In this document: positions 1 to 7,767 of the stretch, one piece after another
How the letters are laid out: every line of letters begins with the position of its first letter
Position numbering within the stretch: position 1 is the stretch's first letter
NCBI RefSeq assembly: GCF_044987625.1
Contig: NZ_JBJDSB010000001.1
Location: forward strand, 558,001-622,000
Length of the DNA stretch: 64,000 nucleotides
Reading direction: 5' to 3'
Origin: Desulfobaculum sp044987625
Lineage (GTDB): Bacteria > Desulfobacterota > Desulfovibrionia > Desulfovibrionales > Desulfovibrionaceae
Position numbers and translations under genes: made by a program
Notes under the pieces: generated by a model
The model's database searches: none
Told to the model about the DNA's origin: nothing
The model's input: the letters and a program-made list of their open reading frames with translations, nothing else

Positions 1-2078
1 TCCGCACCACGATTCGTCAGGTAGTTGGCATGCCAGCCATGGATGGCGGCGGGCAGATTCAACAGCTCCGGCTTGCCCTCGGCGGCCAGCACCGGGTCCG
101 GGTGGCAACTCTGGCACAGGCGCGGCTCGCCCTTCTCGGCCATCTCAAGGAGCTTGGTTTTGGTGTTGCGGTCATGCACGGCCAGCACATCGGCCGACGT
201 TTCGTCCGAGAAGCCCGCCACCCCGGCCACACGCCACTCACCGCCGTGGCAATTCTTACAGCCCATCTCCGTAGAAGTAGGCGCCACGGTCTTGGTCGTA
301 GCCAACACTTCGCCGGTGGCCTCGTCACGCGCGGTGATGGTGAACACGGGGTACGGGTGATAGCCGCCGGAATCCGGATACGGCACCACAGGGATCAGTC
401 CGGCTTCAAATGCGCCAAGGGATTCGCTGTAGTGCATTTCCCCGCTTAAGCCGTTGCCGGAAACGCCCACATTCTCGGGCAGCTTTTTGCCAAAAAGCTG
501 CTCCGCGAATTCCCAAAAGCGCACATGCTGCGCCGGGTTCTCAAAGCCCTCTTCCACCTCGTAGGTGATGGTCACGCCATCGCTGACCACTTCGGGCATT
601 TCGCCGCGGCGCACAAGCTGGCAGTAGAGGTCATTGGCCGGCGGCAACAGAATCCAATACGGGTCGGAATCCGAAATGCAGTGCATGCCGAGGTTGTTCC
701 ACGACAGCAAAACATATTCATCATTCTCCGCGTCAAAGGGCGGCATCTCGGGCGTGGTGGCCTCCACCAGTTCCGTTTCCGGCTCAGTTTCAGTTTTGCC
801 GTGCAGGCCCTCGACAATATAGGACGCCAAGGCCCAGCGTTCACGCTCCGTGCCGAAGAATGGCGGCATGTAGTTGTTGATCTTGCCCTGCCCGTCAAGC
901 TGAGAATCCATGCCCAGCACGGAGAACTTTTTGGTCAGGGGCAGAATGTCGTTGGAGGGGCCATCAATGCTGTGACAGCTAAGGCACTGTTTCATGAACA
1001 GATCGCGCCCTGCCTCAAGGCGGTTCTCCGGCGTGACGTCGGTATGGCGTACCCATTTGGCCGTCTTGAGGAAGCCGTTCTCGTTGGCCTCGGCAGCGTC
1101 CGCCAGCGTCACACCGGAGGAGAACATATAGTCGTAGATGATGTACGGGCGGCGCGCGGCCTCGCGAATCCACTCAAAGGAGCCAATCTGCACAAACCCC
1201 GCCACCAGCAGCAGCGAGGCAAACAGGGTTTTCAGCTCGCGCGGCATGCGCAGGGTCAGGAACATACTCAGCACCACGATGATGGGCGCCACGGTGATAA
1301 ATGCCTGCAGGAAGGGCATAATTTCATTGTTGCGCCCGGTGATCATGGCCTGCGGCACGTCAGGCAGCGCCTGAAAATACCACCACGACACCGGCACCAT
1401 CAGCAGCACCGGCACAGCCGCCCAAATGGCGGAGAAGCGCATCAGATTGAGGCGCACCGGCTCGTCCTTCACGCGGGAGGCCGTCAAAAAGGCGAACAAC
1501 CCGGCGATGGTAAAGGCCAACAGCGAACGGAACACAAGGGCGGGCCAGAAGGAGGGATTGAAAAACCCGTCCCAGAAGTTGCCCGTCTCCACCCACTGGC
1601 CGGGGGTCAGCATATACCCGATAATGCCGTTAATCATAAACAGCGACAGCCAGCCAAAGGCAAAGTACAGCCAGCCCACGGTCAGGTGTTTGCGCCGCTC
1701 CATGCGCCCAAAGGTGTAGTAGTACACCAGCAGGGTCACAATCTCGCCCACGAAGAACACCCACTCCGTCGCCCACCCAAAGGTAAAGGTCCGGATAAGG
1801 GTCAGGGTTGCCGCCGGATTGGTGAGGGCAATGATAAACCAGATGCCCACACCCGTCAGACTGCCAAAGACCATGGTCAAAAGCAGAAAAAACTTGGTGT
1901 GCCGCCGCACATATTCAAGGATGGCGGGATTGTTTTCACGGTGGCCTTTCATTTCCGTCAGCACAAGGAACAGGCCCCCGCCCACAGCGAAGTGGGCCAC
2001 AAACACATGCACCACGGCGATGATGGCCACAAGCAGCCCGCCGCCAAAGAATGGAATCTGCCAGACTGGATAGTCCAT
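1..2078 (-). CDS. CydA-like membrane cytochrome with C-terminal c-type hemes (partial, C-terminus cut by window edge)
   Basis: The first ~340 residues are a polytopic membrane domain with about eight or nine helices. Its start (an H-rich first helix with AHFAVGGG) and its last helix (WIREAARRPYIIYDYMF) resemble cytochrome bd subunit I (CydA). A cytochrome-c-like region follows with CLSCH at residue 365, then CKNCH at 607 and CQSCH at 655, so at least three covalent hemes face the periplasm. The ATG at 2076-2078 lies one base after the stop of the upstream membrane gene, so the two form a co-translated pair. 692 residues are visible and the stop lies beyond base 1. By family knowledge, bd-superfamily members with heme c (OR-C type) are proposed to exchange electrons with cytochrome c rather than, or as well as, quinol. 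The actual substrate here is unknown. Fold assignment is fairly sure, function is not. Confidence 0.75.
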   Translation of the reverse strand, partial: MDYPVWQIPFFGGGLLVAIIAVVHVFVAHFAVGGGLFLVLTEMKGHRENNPAILEYVRRHTKFFLLLTMVFGSLTGVGIWFIIALTNPAATLTLIRTFTFGWATEWVFFVGEIVTLLVYYYTFGRMERRKHLTVGWLYFAFGWLSLFMINGIIGYMLTPGQWVETGNFWDGFFNPSFWPALVFRSLLAFTIAGLFAFLTASRVKDEPVRLNLMRFSAIWAAVPVLLMVPVSWWYFQALPDVPQAMITGRNNEIMPFLQAFITVAPIIVVLSMFLTLRMPRELKTLFASLLLVAGFVQIGSFEWIREAARRPYIIYDYMFSSGVTLADAAEANENGFLKTAKWVRHTDVTPENRLEAGRDLFMKQCLSCHSIDGPSNDILPLTKKFSVLGMDSQLDGQGKINNYMPPFFGTERERWALASYIVEGLHGKTETEPETELVEATTPEMPPFDAENDEYVLLSWNNLGMHCISDSDPYWILLPPANDLYCQLVRRGEMPEVVSDGVTITYEVEEGFENPAQHVRFWEFAEQLFGKKLPENVGVSGNGLSGEMHYSESLGAFEAGLIPVVPYPDSGGYHPYPVFTITARDEATGEVLATTKTVAPTSTEMGCKNCHGGEWRVAGVAGFSDETSADVLAVHDRNTKTKLLEMAEKGEPRLCQSCHPDPVLAAEGKPELLNLPAAIHGWHANYLTNRGA

Positions 2079-2079
2079 G

Positions 2080-3147
2080 CTACGCTTCCTCCTTCCGGAC
2101 TTCCGATGCAAGCCTGAGCACATAGGCGATGACGCCAAGCCCCACACACAATGACACGATAAACATGACAAGCGGCGAATGCTGGCCCGACGAGGGCAAC
2201 TCCGCCACCTTGTAGAAGGGTTCGAGGTACGCCACACGCGCCAACTCGCGCAGGCCCACCATGGCCATCACGGTCAGGACAAGGGCAACCGCCGCAGGAA
2301 CCACGCGCCCACGGAAGCCGAAGATAAGACAGCAGGCCACAAGGGCCAGCGCTATGAGGAAGACGGCGGTGTTAAAGGGACGCCCGCCCATGAAGGTGAG
2401 CATCACATCGCGGGGCATGCTCACCAGCCACCACGAGCCAACGGCAATCTGCACGGCCGTGGCGTAGGCGAAGACATTCATGCCGCGCGCGGCAGTGGCC
2501 TGCGCACCGGGCAGACTGCGCCGCCGCTTGCGCGACCAGTAGATTCCCTGTACCAGCCCACCAACAGCAATGGACGCCACCACAAAATGCAGATATCTCG
2601 GCACAAGGGTTGGCTCGCCAAAGTTCAGGAACGTGCCGCCCGGCGCCTCAAAGTACTGCGCCCAGCGCGCCGGCGTCAGCATCATGGACACGTTGTTGGT
2701 GAACAGGAAGGCCACGCCAAGCAGCAAGACGATAACCGCCCCCAATATCACCTGACGCATGCCCCCAAGGCTGTCGAAGCGAAAGTCCCAGATATAGGAC
2801 CCGTAATAGGCAAGAATAACCAGCCCAACAACGGCCAGCCAGTACGGGCCCATAAGAATGTCGGAAACATAGAAGAACTGCCCATACAGCACCTGCATAA
2901 ACAACAGCGGCGCAACGCCGAAGTTGACCGTCAGGGCAACAGTGGTGGGCAGCTTCCGCGAGACGTGGCGGCCAACCGGGGTGCTGCTTCCCTCCCGCAT
3001 GCCCTCGGCAAAGGCCATAATGGCACTGCCAAGCAGGGTGTTCATGAAGAGCAGGTGACCAATGAAGGTGAGCAACTGGAAAAATTGAAACCAGCCCCAC
3101 TCCACCATCAATCCTCCCGGACGCGGCACAAGTACAGACGGATCCAT
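2080..3147 (-). CDS. Polytopic membrane subunit paired with the CydA-like cytochrome
   Basis: 355 residues with about nine hydrophobic helices (for example LTFIGHLLFMNTLLGSAIMA near the N-terminus and HSPLVMFIVSLCVGLGVIAY at the C-terminus). There is no heme-c motif. Histidines sit in helices near residue 27 and in the HFVVASIAVGG helix. The N-terminal pattern (WGWFQFF...GHLLFMN) resembles the first helices of cytochrome bd-type subunits, so it is probably the second integral membrane subunit of one complex with the downstream heme protein. The ATG at 3147 has a GGAGG five to six bases upstream. The gene is first in a minus-strand pair and is transcribed divergently from the pantothenate kinase gene. 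I do not recognise a named family with certainty. Confidence 0.7.
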   Translation of the reverse strand: MDPSVLVPRPGGLMVEWGWFQFFQLLTFIGHLLFMNTLLGSAIMAFAEGMREGSSTPVGRHVSRKLPTTVALTVNFGVAPLLFMQVLYGQFFYVSDILMGPYWLAVVGLVILAYYGSYIWDFRFDSLGGMRQVILGAVIVLLLGVAFLFTNNVSMMLTPARWAQYFEAPGGTFLNFGEPTLVPRYLHFVVASIAVGGLVQGIYWSRKRRRSLPGAQATAARGMNVFAYATAVQIAVGSWWLVSMPRDVMLTFMGGRPFNTAVFLIALALVACCLIFGFRGRVVPAAVALVLTVMAMVGLRELARVAYLEPFYKVAELPSSGQHSPLVMFIVSLCVGLGVIAYVLRLASEVRKEEA

Positions 3148-3353
3148 GCGAGCCTCCAGATATTCGGGTTCTATGCTCTGAAAATCTTGATATTCTCAAC
3201 CGTAATACTTATACGCCGATGCACCAAAGGACAAGGCGGTCACACGACTTTACGTAAAATAACCGCTTGAAATTCCGTCTCAAACCTTTACAGTCGCTGA
3301 CGAGTGACAGGACATGGAAACGCCACCCGTTCGTTTCAATGGATGAAACACCC

Positions 3354-4151
3354 ATGCATGCATCCCACGTCATCTTTATAGATATAGGCAATACTAACAC
3401 GAAGGTCGCGCTTTGGTCACCAGAAGCCGGCCCTTTTCCTGTTGCAACGCTTGCGCTGCCCACCGTTGCGGATTCGCCTGATGCGTGGGCCCAGCGCCTG
3501 CTGCACGCGGCGCGGGTGTGGGACGTTGATACGCGGCGTATCTCCGGCGTTGCCGGGTGTTCCGTTGTGCCTGCCGTTGTTCCGCACATCTGCGAGGCCG
3601 CGGAGCGCGCCTTTGGCGTCAGCGCCCGCTTTGCCCCGGACCACCTGCCCCTGCCCTTCGACAACATTGCCGACGTGCCAGACAACGTAGGCCCGGACCG
3701 CCTTGTGGCCGCCTATGGCGCGCGCCGTATGGTGGACTCGCGCAACCTTGTCGTTGTGGACTTTGGCACCGCCACTACTGTGGACTGCGTGCAGGGAAAC
3801 ACCTTTCTGGGCGGCGTTATCTGCCCGGGTATGGAGAGCGCGGCAAAGGCCCTCTCCTGCGGCACCGCCCGCCTGCCCGAACTCACCCTCGACCTGCCGG
3901 GCGAGGAATTCTCCTTTAGCTTCGACACCATGCACAGCCTCAATCAGGGCTTTATCTTCGGCTTTGCCGCCATGATTGAGGGCCTCATCACCCGCATGAC
4001 CGGAGCACTCGGCGGCGGCGGAACCGTGCTCGCCACAGGCGGGCTGGCCCAAAGCGTGGCCCGTGTCTGCCCCTCGCTGGACATTGTGCGCCCGGACCTG
4101 CTCTTTTGCGGTCTGGCGTACGCCTGTATGGATGAATCCCCGCGCTTCTGA
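3354..4151 (+). CDS. coaX: Type III pantothenate kinase
   Basis: Phosphorylates pantothenate with ATP, the first step of coenzyme A synthesis, in the cytoplasm. The N-terminal FIDIGNTNTKVALW is the ASKHA nucleotide-binding motif of the family. It is followed by DNVGPDRLVAAYGAR (pantothenate/dimer region), VVDFGTATTVD (second phosphate motif) and GGVICPGM. The chosen ATG at 3354 gives 265 residues, the usual family length, and places the IDIGNTN motif seven residues in. An ATG at 3339 and a TTG at 3267 are also open in frame. No strong ribosome-binding site decides between 3339 and 3354. The gene precedes enolase by 91 bases without an obvious terminator. Confidence 0.9.
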   Translation: MHASHVIFIDIGNTNTKVALWSPEAGPFPVATLALPTVADSPDAWAQRLLHAARVWDVDTRRISGVAGCSVVPAVVPHICEAAERAFGVSARFAPDHLPLPFDNIADVPDNVGPDRLVAAYGARRMVDSRNLVVVDFGTATTVDCVQGNTFLGGVICPGMESAAKALSCGTARLPELTLDLPGEEFSFSFDTMHSLNQGFIFGFAAMIEGLITRMTGALGGGGTVLATGGLAQSVARVCPSLDIVRPDLLFCGLAYACMDESPRF

Positions 4152-4242
4152 TAGTATTTTGACGTTTGCGGGCATGCCCCGTTGTGGCGCAGGCCCGATT
4201 CTTCCGCCATGAACAACCATTTCGTATAAAAAGGAGCGAGCC

Positions 4243-5535
4243 ATGAGCACCATCGTGAACGTATGGGCCCGTGAAATTCTTGATTCCCGCGGCAATCCCA
4301 CCATCGAGGTGGAGGTCACCACCGAGTCCGGCGCGACTGGCGTCGCCGCTGTGCCCTCCGGCGCATCCACCGGCACCCGCGAAGCCCTTGAACTGCGCGA
4401 CGGCGATACCGCCCGCTACATGGGCAAAGGCGTGACCAAGGCCGTGGAAAACGTCAACGGCCCGCTGGCCGAAGGCGTTGTGGGCATGGACGTTACCCGC
4501 CAGACCGCCATCGACAACACCATGCTGGACATCGACGGCACCGACAACAAATCCAGCATGGGCGCCAACGCCATGCTGGGCGTATCCCTCGCTGTGGCGC
4601 GCGCCGCGGCCAATCACCTTGGCCTGCCGCTGTACCAGTACCTCGGCGGCGTCAACGGCAAAGTGCTGCCCGCTCCCATGATGAACATCATCAACGGCGG
4701 CGAGCATGCCCCGAACAACCTGGACATCCAGGAGTTCATGATCATGCCGCTGTCTGCCGGCTCCTTTGCCGAAGCCCTGCGCATGGGCGCGGAAACCTTC
4801 CATAATCTCAAGAAGATCCTCGCCAAGGACGGCCACGTCACCTCCGTGGGCGACGAGGGCGGCTTTGCCCCCAACCTCAAGAGCCACCGCGAGGCCTTTG
4901 AGTACATCATCCGCGCCATCGAGGCCGCAGGCTACACGCCGGGCCGCGACATCGCCCTTGGCATCGACGCCGCCGCCAGCGAGTTCCACAAGGACGGCAC
5001 CTACACCTTTGCGGGCGAAGGCAAATCCTTCAACGCCAAGGAACTGGTGGATTACTACGCCGAACTCACCCGCGACTTCCCCCTCATCTCCATTGAGGAC
5101 GGCCTGGCCGAAGGCGACTGGGAAGGCTGGAAGCTGCTGACCAACGAACTCGGCGACAAAATCCAGTTGGTGGGCGACGACATCTTCGTCACCAACCCCG
5201 AGATTCTGTCCCGCGGCATTGAAGAGGGTGCGGCCAACTCCATCCTCATCAAGCTGAACCAGATTGGTACCGTCACCGAAACGCTGGACACCATCGAAAT
5301 GGCCAAGCAGGCGGCGTACACCACCGTTATCTCCCACCGCTCCGGCGAAACCGCGGACCACTTCATCGCGGACCTCGCCGTTGGCGTGAACGCCGGGCAG
5401 ATCAAGACCGGCTCCCTGTGCCGCTCCGACAGGATTGCGAAGTACAACCAGCTCCTGCGCATTGAGGAAGATCTGGAAGACGAAGCCATCTACTTTGGCC
5501 CCATCATGGCCGAACAGTGGTTTGACATGGACTAG
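4243..5535 (+). CDS. eno: Enolase (phosphopyruvate hydratase)
   Basis: Interconverts 2-phosphoglycerate and phosphoenolpyruvate in glycolysis and gluconeogenesis. The 430 residues match family length. Visible motifs are AREILDSRGNPT at the N-terminus, the catalytic-loop region GDEGGFAPN, the metal ligand context SIEDGLAEGD, VGDDIFVTN, the signature ILIKLNQIGTVTETL and SHRSGETAD. The ATG is preceded by AAGGAG eight bases upstream. A perfect hairpin lies 38 bases after the stop. Confidence 0.97.
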   Translation: MSTIVNVWAREILDSRGNPTIEVEVTTESGATGVAAVPSGASTGTREALELRDGDTARYMGKGVTKAVENVNGPLAEGVVGMDVTRQTAIDNTMLDIDGTDNKSSMGANAMLGVSLAVARAAANHLGLPLYQYLGGVNGKVLPAPMMNIINGGEHAPNNLDIQEFMIMPLSAGSFAEALRMGAETFHNLKKILAKDGHVTSVGDEGGFAPNLKSHREAFEYIIRAIEAAGYTPGRDIALGIDAAASEFHKDGTYTFAGEGKSFNAKELVDYYAELTRDFPLISIEDGLAEGDWEGWKLLTNELGDKIQLVGDDIFVTNPEILSRGIEEGAANSILIKLNQIGTVTETLDTIEMAKQAAYTTVISHRSGETADHFIADLAVGVNAGQIKTGSLCRSDRIAKYNQLLRIEEDLEDEAIYFGPIMAEQWFDMD

Positions 5536-5573
5536 ATACGGTTGTAACGACTGCTGCACAACATTCGTCACAG

Positions 5574-5600
5574 GGGCGCGGAAACACGGTTTCCGCGCCC
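5574..5600 (+). terminator. 12-bp perfect hairpin after eno
   Basis: Arms 5574-5585 and 5589-5600 are perfectly complementary around a three-base loop (ACG). The stem is GC-rich but no T-run follows directly, so it may be a terminator, a 3' stabiliser, or a structure in an eno-folD transcript. folD starts 40 bases later. Confidence 0.55.
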
Positions 5601-5639
5601 TATCCAGTTCATCCGACTCTTTTCAAGGGGGAACCGAGC

Positions 5640-6500
5640 ATGATTCTGCTGGACGGCAAGAAGACCGCCGCCGCAATTCGCAGCGAACTGAGCGAGCAGG
5701 TGGCTGAACTTGCGACAACCCACGGCAGGGCCCCCGGCCTCGCCGTTATCCTTGTTGGCGACGACCCGGCCTCGCAGGTCTACGTGCGCAACAAGGAAAA
5801 GGCCTGCGAAAACGCAGGCATCACCTCGCTGGCCTTCCGCAAGCCTGCGGATGTGACCCAGCAGGAGCTGGAAGACCTCATCCGCGACCTCAACACCCGC
5901 GAGGACGTGGACGGCATTCTGCTGCAACTCCCCCTGCCCAAGGGGCTGGACAGCCAAGCCTGTCTGGACCTCATCGACCCGGCCAAAGACGTAGACGGCT
6001 TCCATCCCGTCAGCATGGGCCGCCTGGCCCTTGGCCTGCCCGGATTCGCCCCCTGCACGCCCGCCGGCGTTATTGAACTGCTGAAGCGCCACAATGTCAC
6101 CACCGCCGGTAAGCGCGCCGTCATCATTGGCCGCTCCAACATCGTGGGCAAGCCCATGGCGATGATGCTGTGGGGCTATGGCGACTTTGCCAACGCCACC
6201 GTCACCGTGGCGCACTCCCGCACGCCCGGCCTGAAGGAGCTGTGCGCCGAGGCCGACATCATCGTCGCCGCCATCGGCCGCCCGCACTTCGTCACCGGCG
6301 ATATGGTCAAGGACGGCGCCATCGTCATTGACGTGGGCATCAACCGTACGGACAACGGCCTTGTCGGCGACTGCGACTTTGACGCCATCAAGGACCGCGT
6401 CAGCGCCATCACTCCCGTTCCGGGCGGCGTTGGTCCCATGACCATCGCCATGCTCCTGAAAAACACGGTGCAGTCCTACAAAGGCCGCGTCGGCGCCTAG
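5640..6500 (+). CDS. folD: Bifunctional methylenetetrahydrofolate dehydrogenase / methenyltetrahydrofolate cyclohydrolase
   Basis: Interconverts 5,10-methylene-, 5,10-methenyl- and 10-formyl-tetrahydrofolate, supplying one-carbon units. The 286 residues cover the whole family. Visible are GDDPASQVYVRNKEKAC with the conserved Tyr and catalytic Lys, QLPLPKGLD, DVDGFHP, PCTPAGVIELL, the Rossmann segment VIIGRSNIVGKPMAMML, DVGINR and the C-terminal ITPVPGGVGPMTIAML. The ATG is preceded by AAGGGGGAA. A hairpin with a GCAA loop follows the stop. Confidence 0.97.
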   Translation: MILLDGKKTAAAIRSELSEQVAELATTHGRAPGLAVILVGDDPASQVYVRNKEKACENAGITSLAFRKPADVTQQELEDLIRDLNTREDVDGILLQLPLPKGLDSQACLDLIDPAKDVDGFHPVSMGRLALGLPGFAPCTPAGVIELLKRHNVTTAGKRAVIIGRSNIVGKPMAMMLWGYGDFANATVTVAHSRTPGLKELCAEADIIVAAIGRPHFVTGDMVKDGAIVIDVGINRTDNGLVGDCDFDAIKDRVSAITPVPGGVGPMTIAMLLKNTVQSYKGRVGA

Positions 6501-6524
6501 GCTCTTTTCTTTCCGCAAAGACAA

Positions 6525-6552
6525 AGCGCCCCGGTGGCAACACCGGGGCGCT
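6525..6552 (+). terminator. Terminator-like hairpin after folD
   Basis: A 12-bp perfect stem (6525-6536 with 6541-6552) is closed by a GCAA tetraloop, 25 bases after the folD stop. The tail CTTGCGTC is only weakly T-rich. Confidence 0.65.
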
Positions 6553-6675
6553 CTTGCGTCCCGCGCTTCGCTCGCGCACATCCGTCAACTGCACACTTGA
6601 CGCCGCGCCCGCTTCAGCGAAAACTTACAACTGGGCAGCCCTGCGAAACCACACAAGCACCGGAGCCGTTACGGC

Positions 6676-7653
6676 ATGGAATTTCTCGCGCTCATCAAAG
6701 ACAACATCCCATTTCTGTATCTGGGAATTGTCGCCATTATCGCCATCCTCATCCTGTGGCGCGCCCAGCGGCATGTCACCTCGGTCAAGGAGCGCAAACT
6801 TGAACGTCTGGACAAAATCAAACGTCTGGACCCCCTGCCCAACGATGCGCTGACCCGCCGCTCCAAAATCAAGCGCAAGCGCAAACTCACGGAGCAGGTG
6901 GACCGCCGCTTCTCCGTCATCCAAAAGTTCCTCTTTGGCGGCGTGCTCACCTTTGCCATCATCGCCGGAGTGATGCCGTTTATCGGCAACATTCCATCCA
7001 CCATGCTCTCCATGTTCATCACGGCGTTTACCGTCATCCTCGGTATTGCCGCGCGCCCGTATGTGGAGAACATGATTTCCGGCGTTGTCATCTCGCTGTC
7101 CAACCAAATCCGCGTTGGCGACGTGGTCATCATTGACGACCACTACGGCACCGTGGAGGACATCTCCCCCACGCATACCAAGATCAAGATTTGGGACTGG
7201 CGGCGCTACGTCATCCCCAACAGCCGGATGATGACCAAGGAATTCATGAACCTGACCATCACCGAACGCATCATCTGGGCATATATTGAGTTCAAAGTCG
7301 CCTACGATGTGGACATTGAATACGTGGAGCGCAACGCCAAGAAAATCGCCACCCAGAGCGACAGCTTCTCCGACCGCGACGACCCGCAATTCTGGGTGAT
7401 GCGCCTTGAGCCGGACGGCGTGGTGTGCTGGATTGCCGCATGGGCCGAAAATCCATCTTCCGCATGGAGCCTCAAAAGCGACATGACGCGCGGGCTGGCG
7501 ACCCTTTTCCGCGAGGAAGGCATCGCCACGCAGTACACGCGCCACGGCATTACGCACGAGCCGCCCCACCCAGAAGGCGCCCCACCCGCACCCAAAGGCG
7601 AACACACCGTGCAAACCGAAACGGCAGCGGCGCCCAAGCGCCCCCGCTTCTAA
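6676..7653 (+). CDS. MscS-family mechanosensitive ion channel
   Basis: An inner-membrane channel that opens under membrane tension in hypo-osmotic shock. The 325 residues have one N-terminal helix (residues ~12-29), a basic linker with a KIKRKRK stretch, two further helices (~75-95 and ~103-125), then the pore-proximal and beta-domain signature NMISGVVISLSNQIRVGDVV and WRRYVIPNSRM. The C-terminal ~40 residues are Pro-, Ala- and Lys-rich and look disordered. It is shorter in the membrane part than large MscK/MscM types. The ATG 6676 sits next to GTTACGGC, so the ribosome-binding site is poor. It ends at a clear terminator. Confidence 0.9.
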   Translation: MEFLALIKDNIPFLYLGIVAIIAILILWRAQRHVTSVKERKLERLDKIKRLDPLPNDALTRRSKIKRKRKLTEQVDRRFSVIQKFLFGGVLTFAIIAGVMPFIGNIPSTMLSMFITAFTVILGIAARPYVENMISGVVISLSNQIRVGDVVIIDDHYGTVEDISPTHTKIKIWDWRRYVIPNSRMMTKEFMNLTITERIIWAYIEFKVAYDVDIEYVERNAKKIATQSDSFSDRDDPQFWVMRLEPDGVVCWIAAWAENPSSAWSLKSDMTRGLATLFREEGIATQYTRHGITHEPPHPEGAPPAPKGEHTVQTETAAAPKRPRF

Positions 7654-7667
7654 TCACGCAAAAACAC

Positions 7668-7694
7668 AAAGCGCCCCACACGGGGCGCTTTTTT
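7668..7694 (+). terminator. Intrinsic terminator after the MscS gene
   Basis: A 10-bp stem AAAGCGCCCC / GGGGCGCTTT with loop ACAC runs into six consecutive T. Reading the other way it lies 74 bases past the stop of the convergent GGDEF gene and has an A-rich flank, so it may work in both directions. Confidence 0.88.
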
Positions 7695-7767
7695 CATGGG
7701 CCGTCTCAACCTGGCGGCGGTGTTGTTTGGGCTTTGGGCCGCAGAGCGCCCAGCCGCGAGGGCAGGC

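Noticed and set aside
525..2117. Plus-strand open frame of ~530 codons at the left edge
   Set aside because: It lies opposite the heme-c CydA-like gene, whose three CxxCH motifs and helices are convincing.
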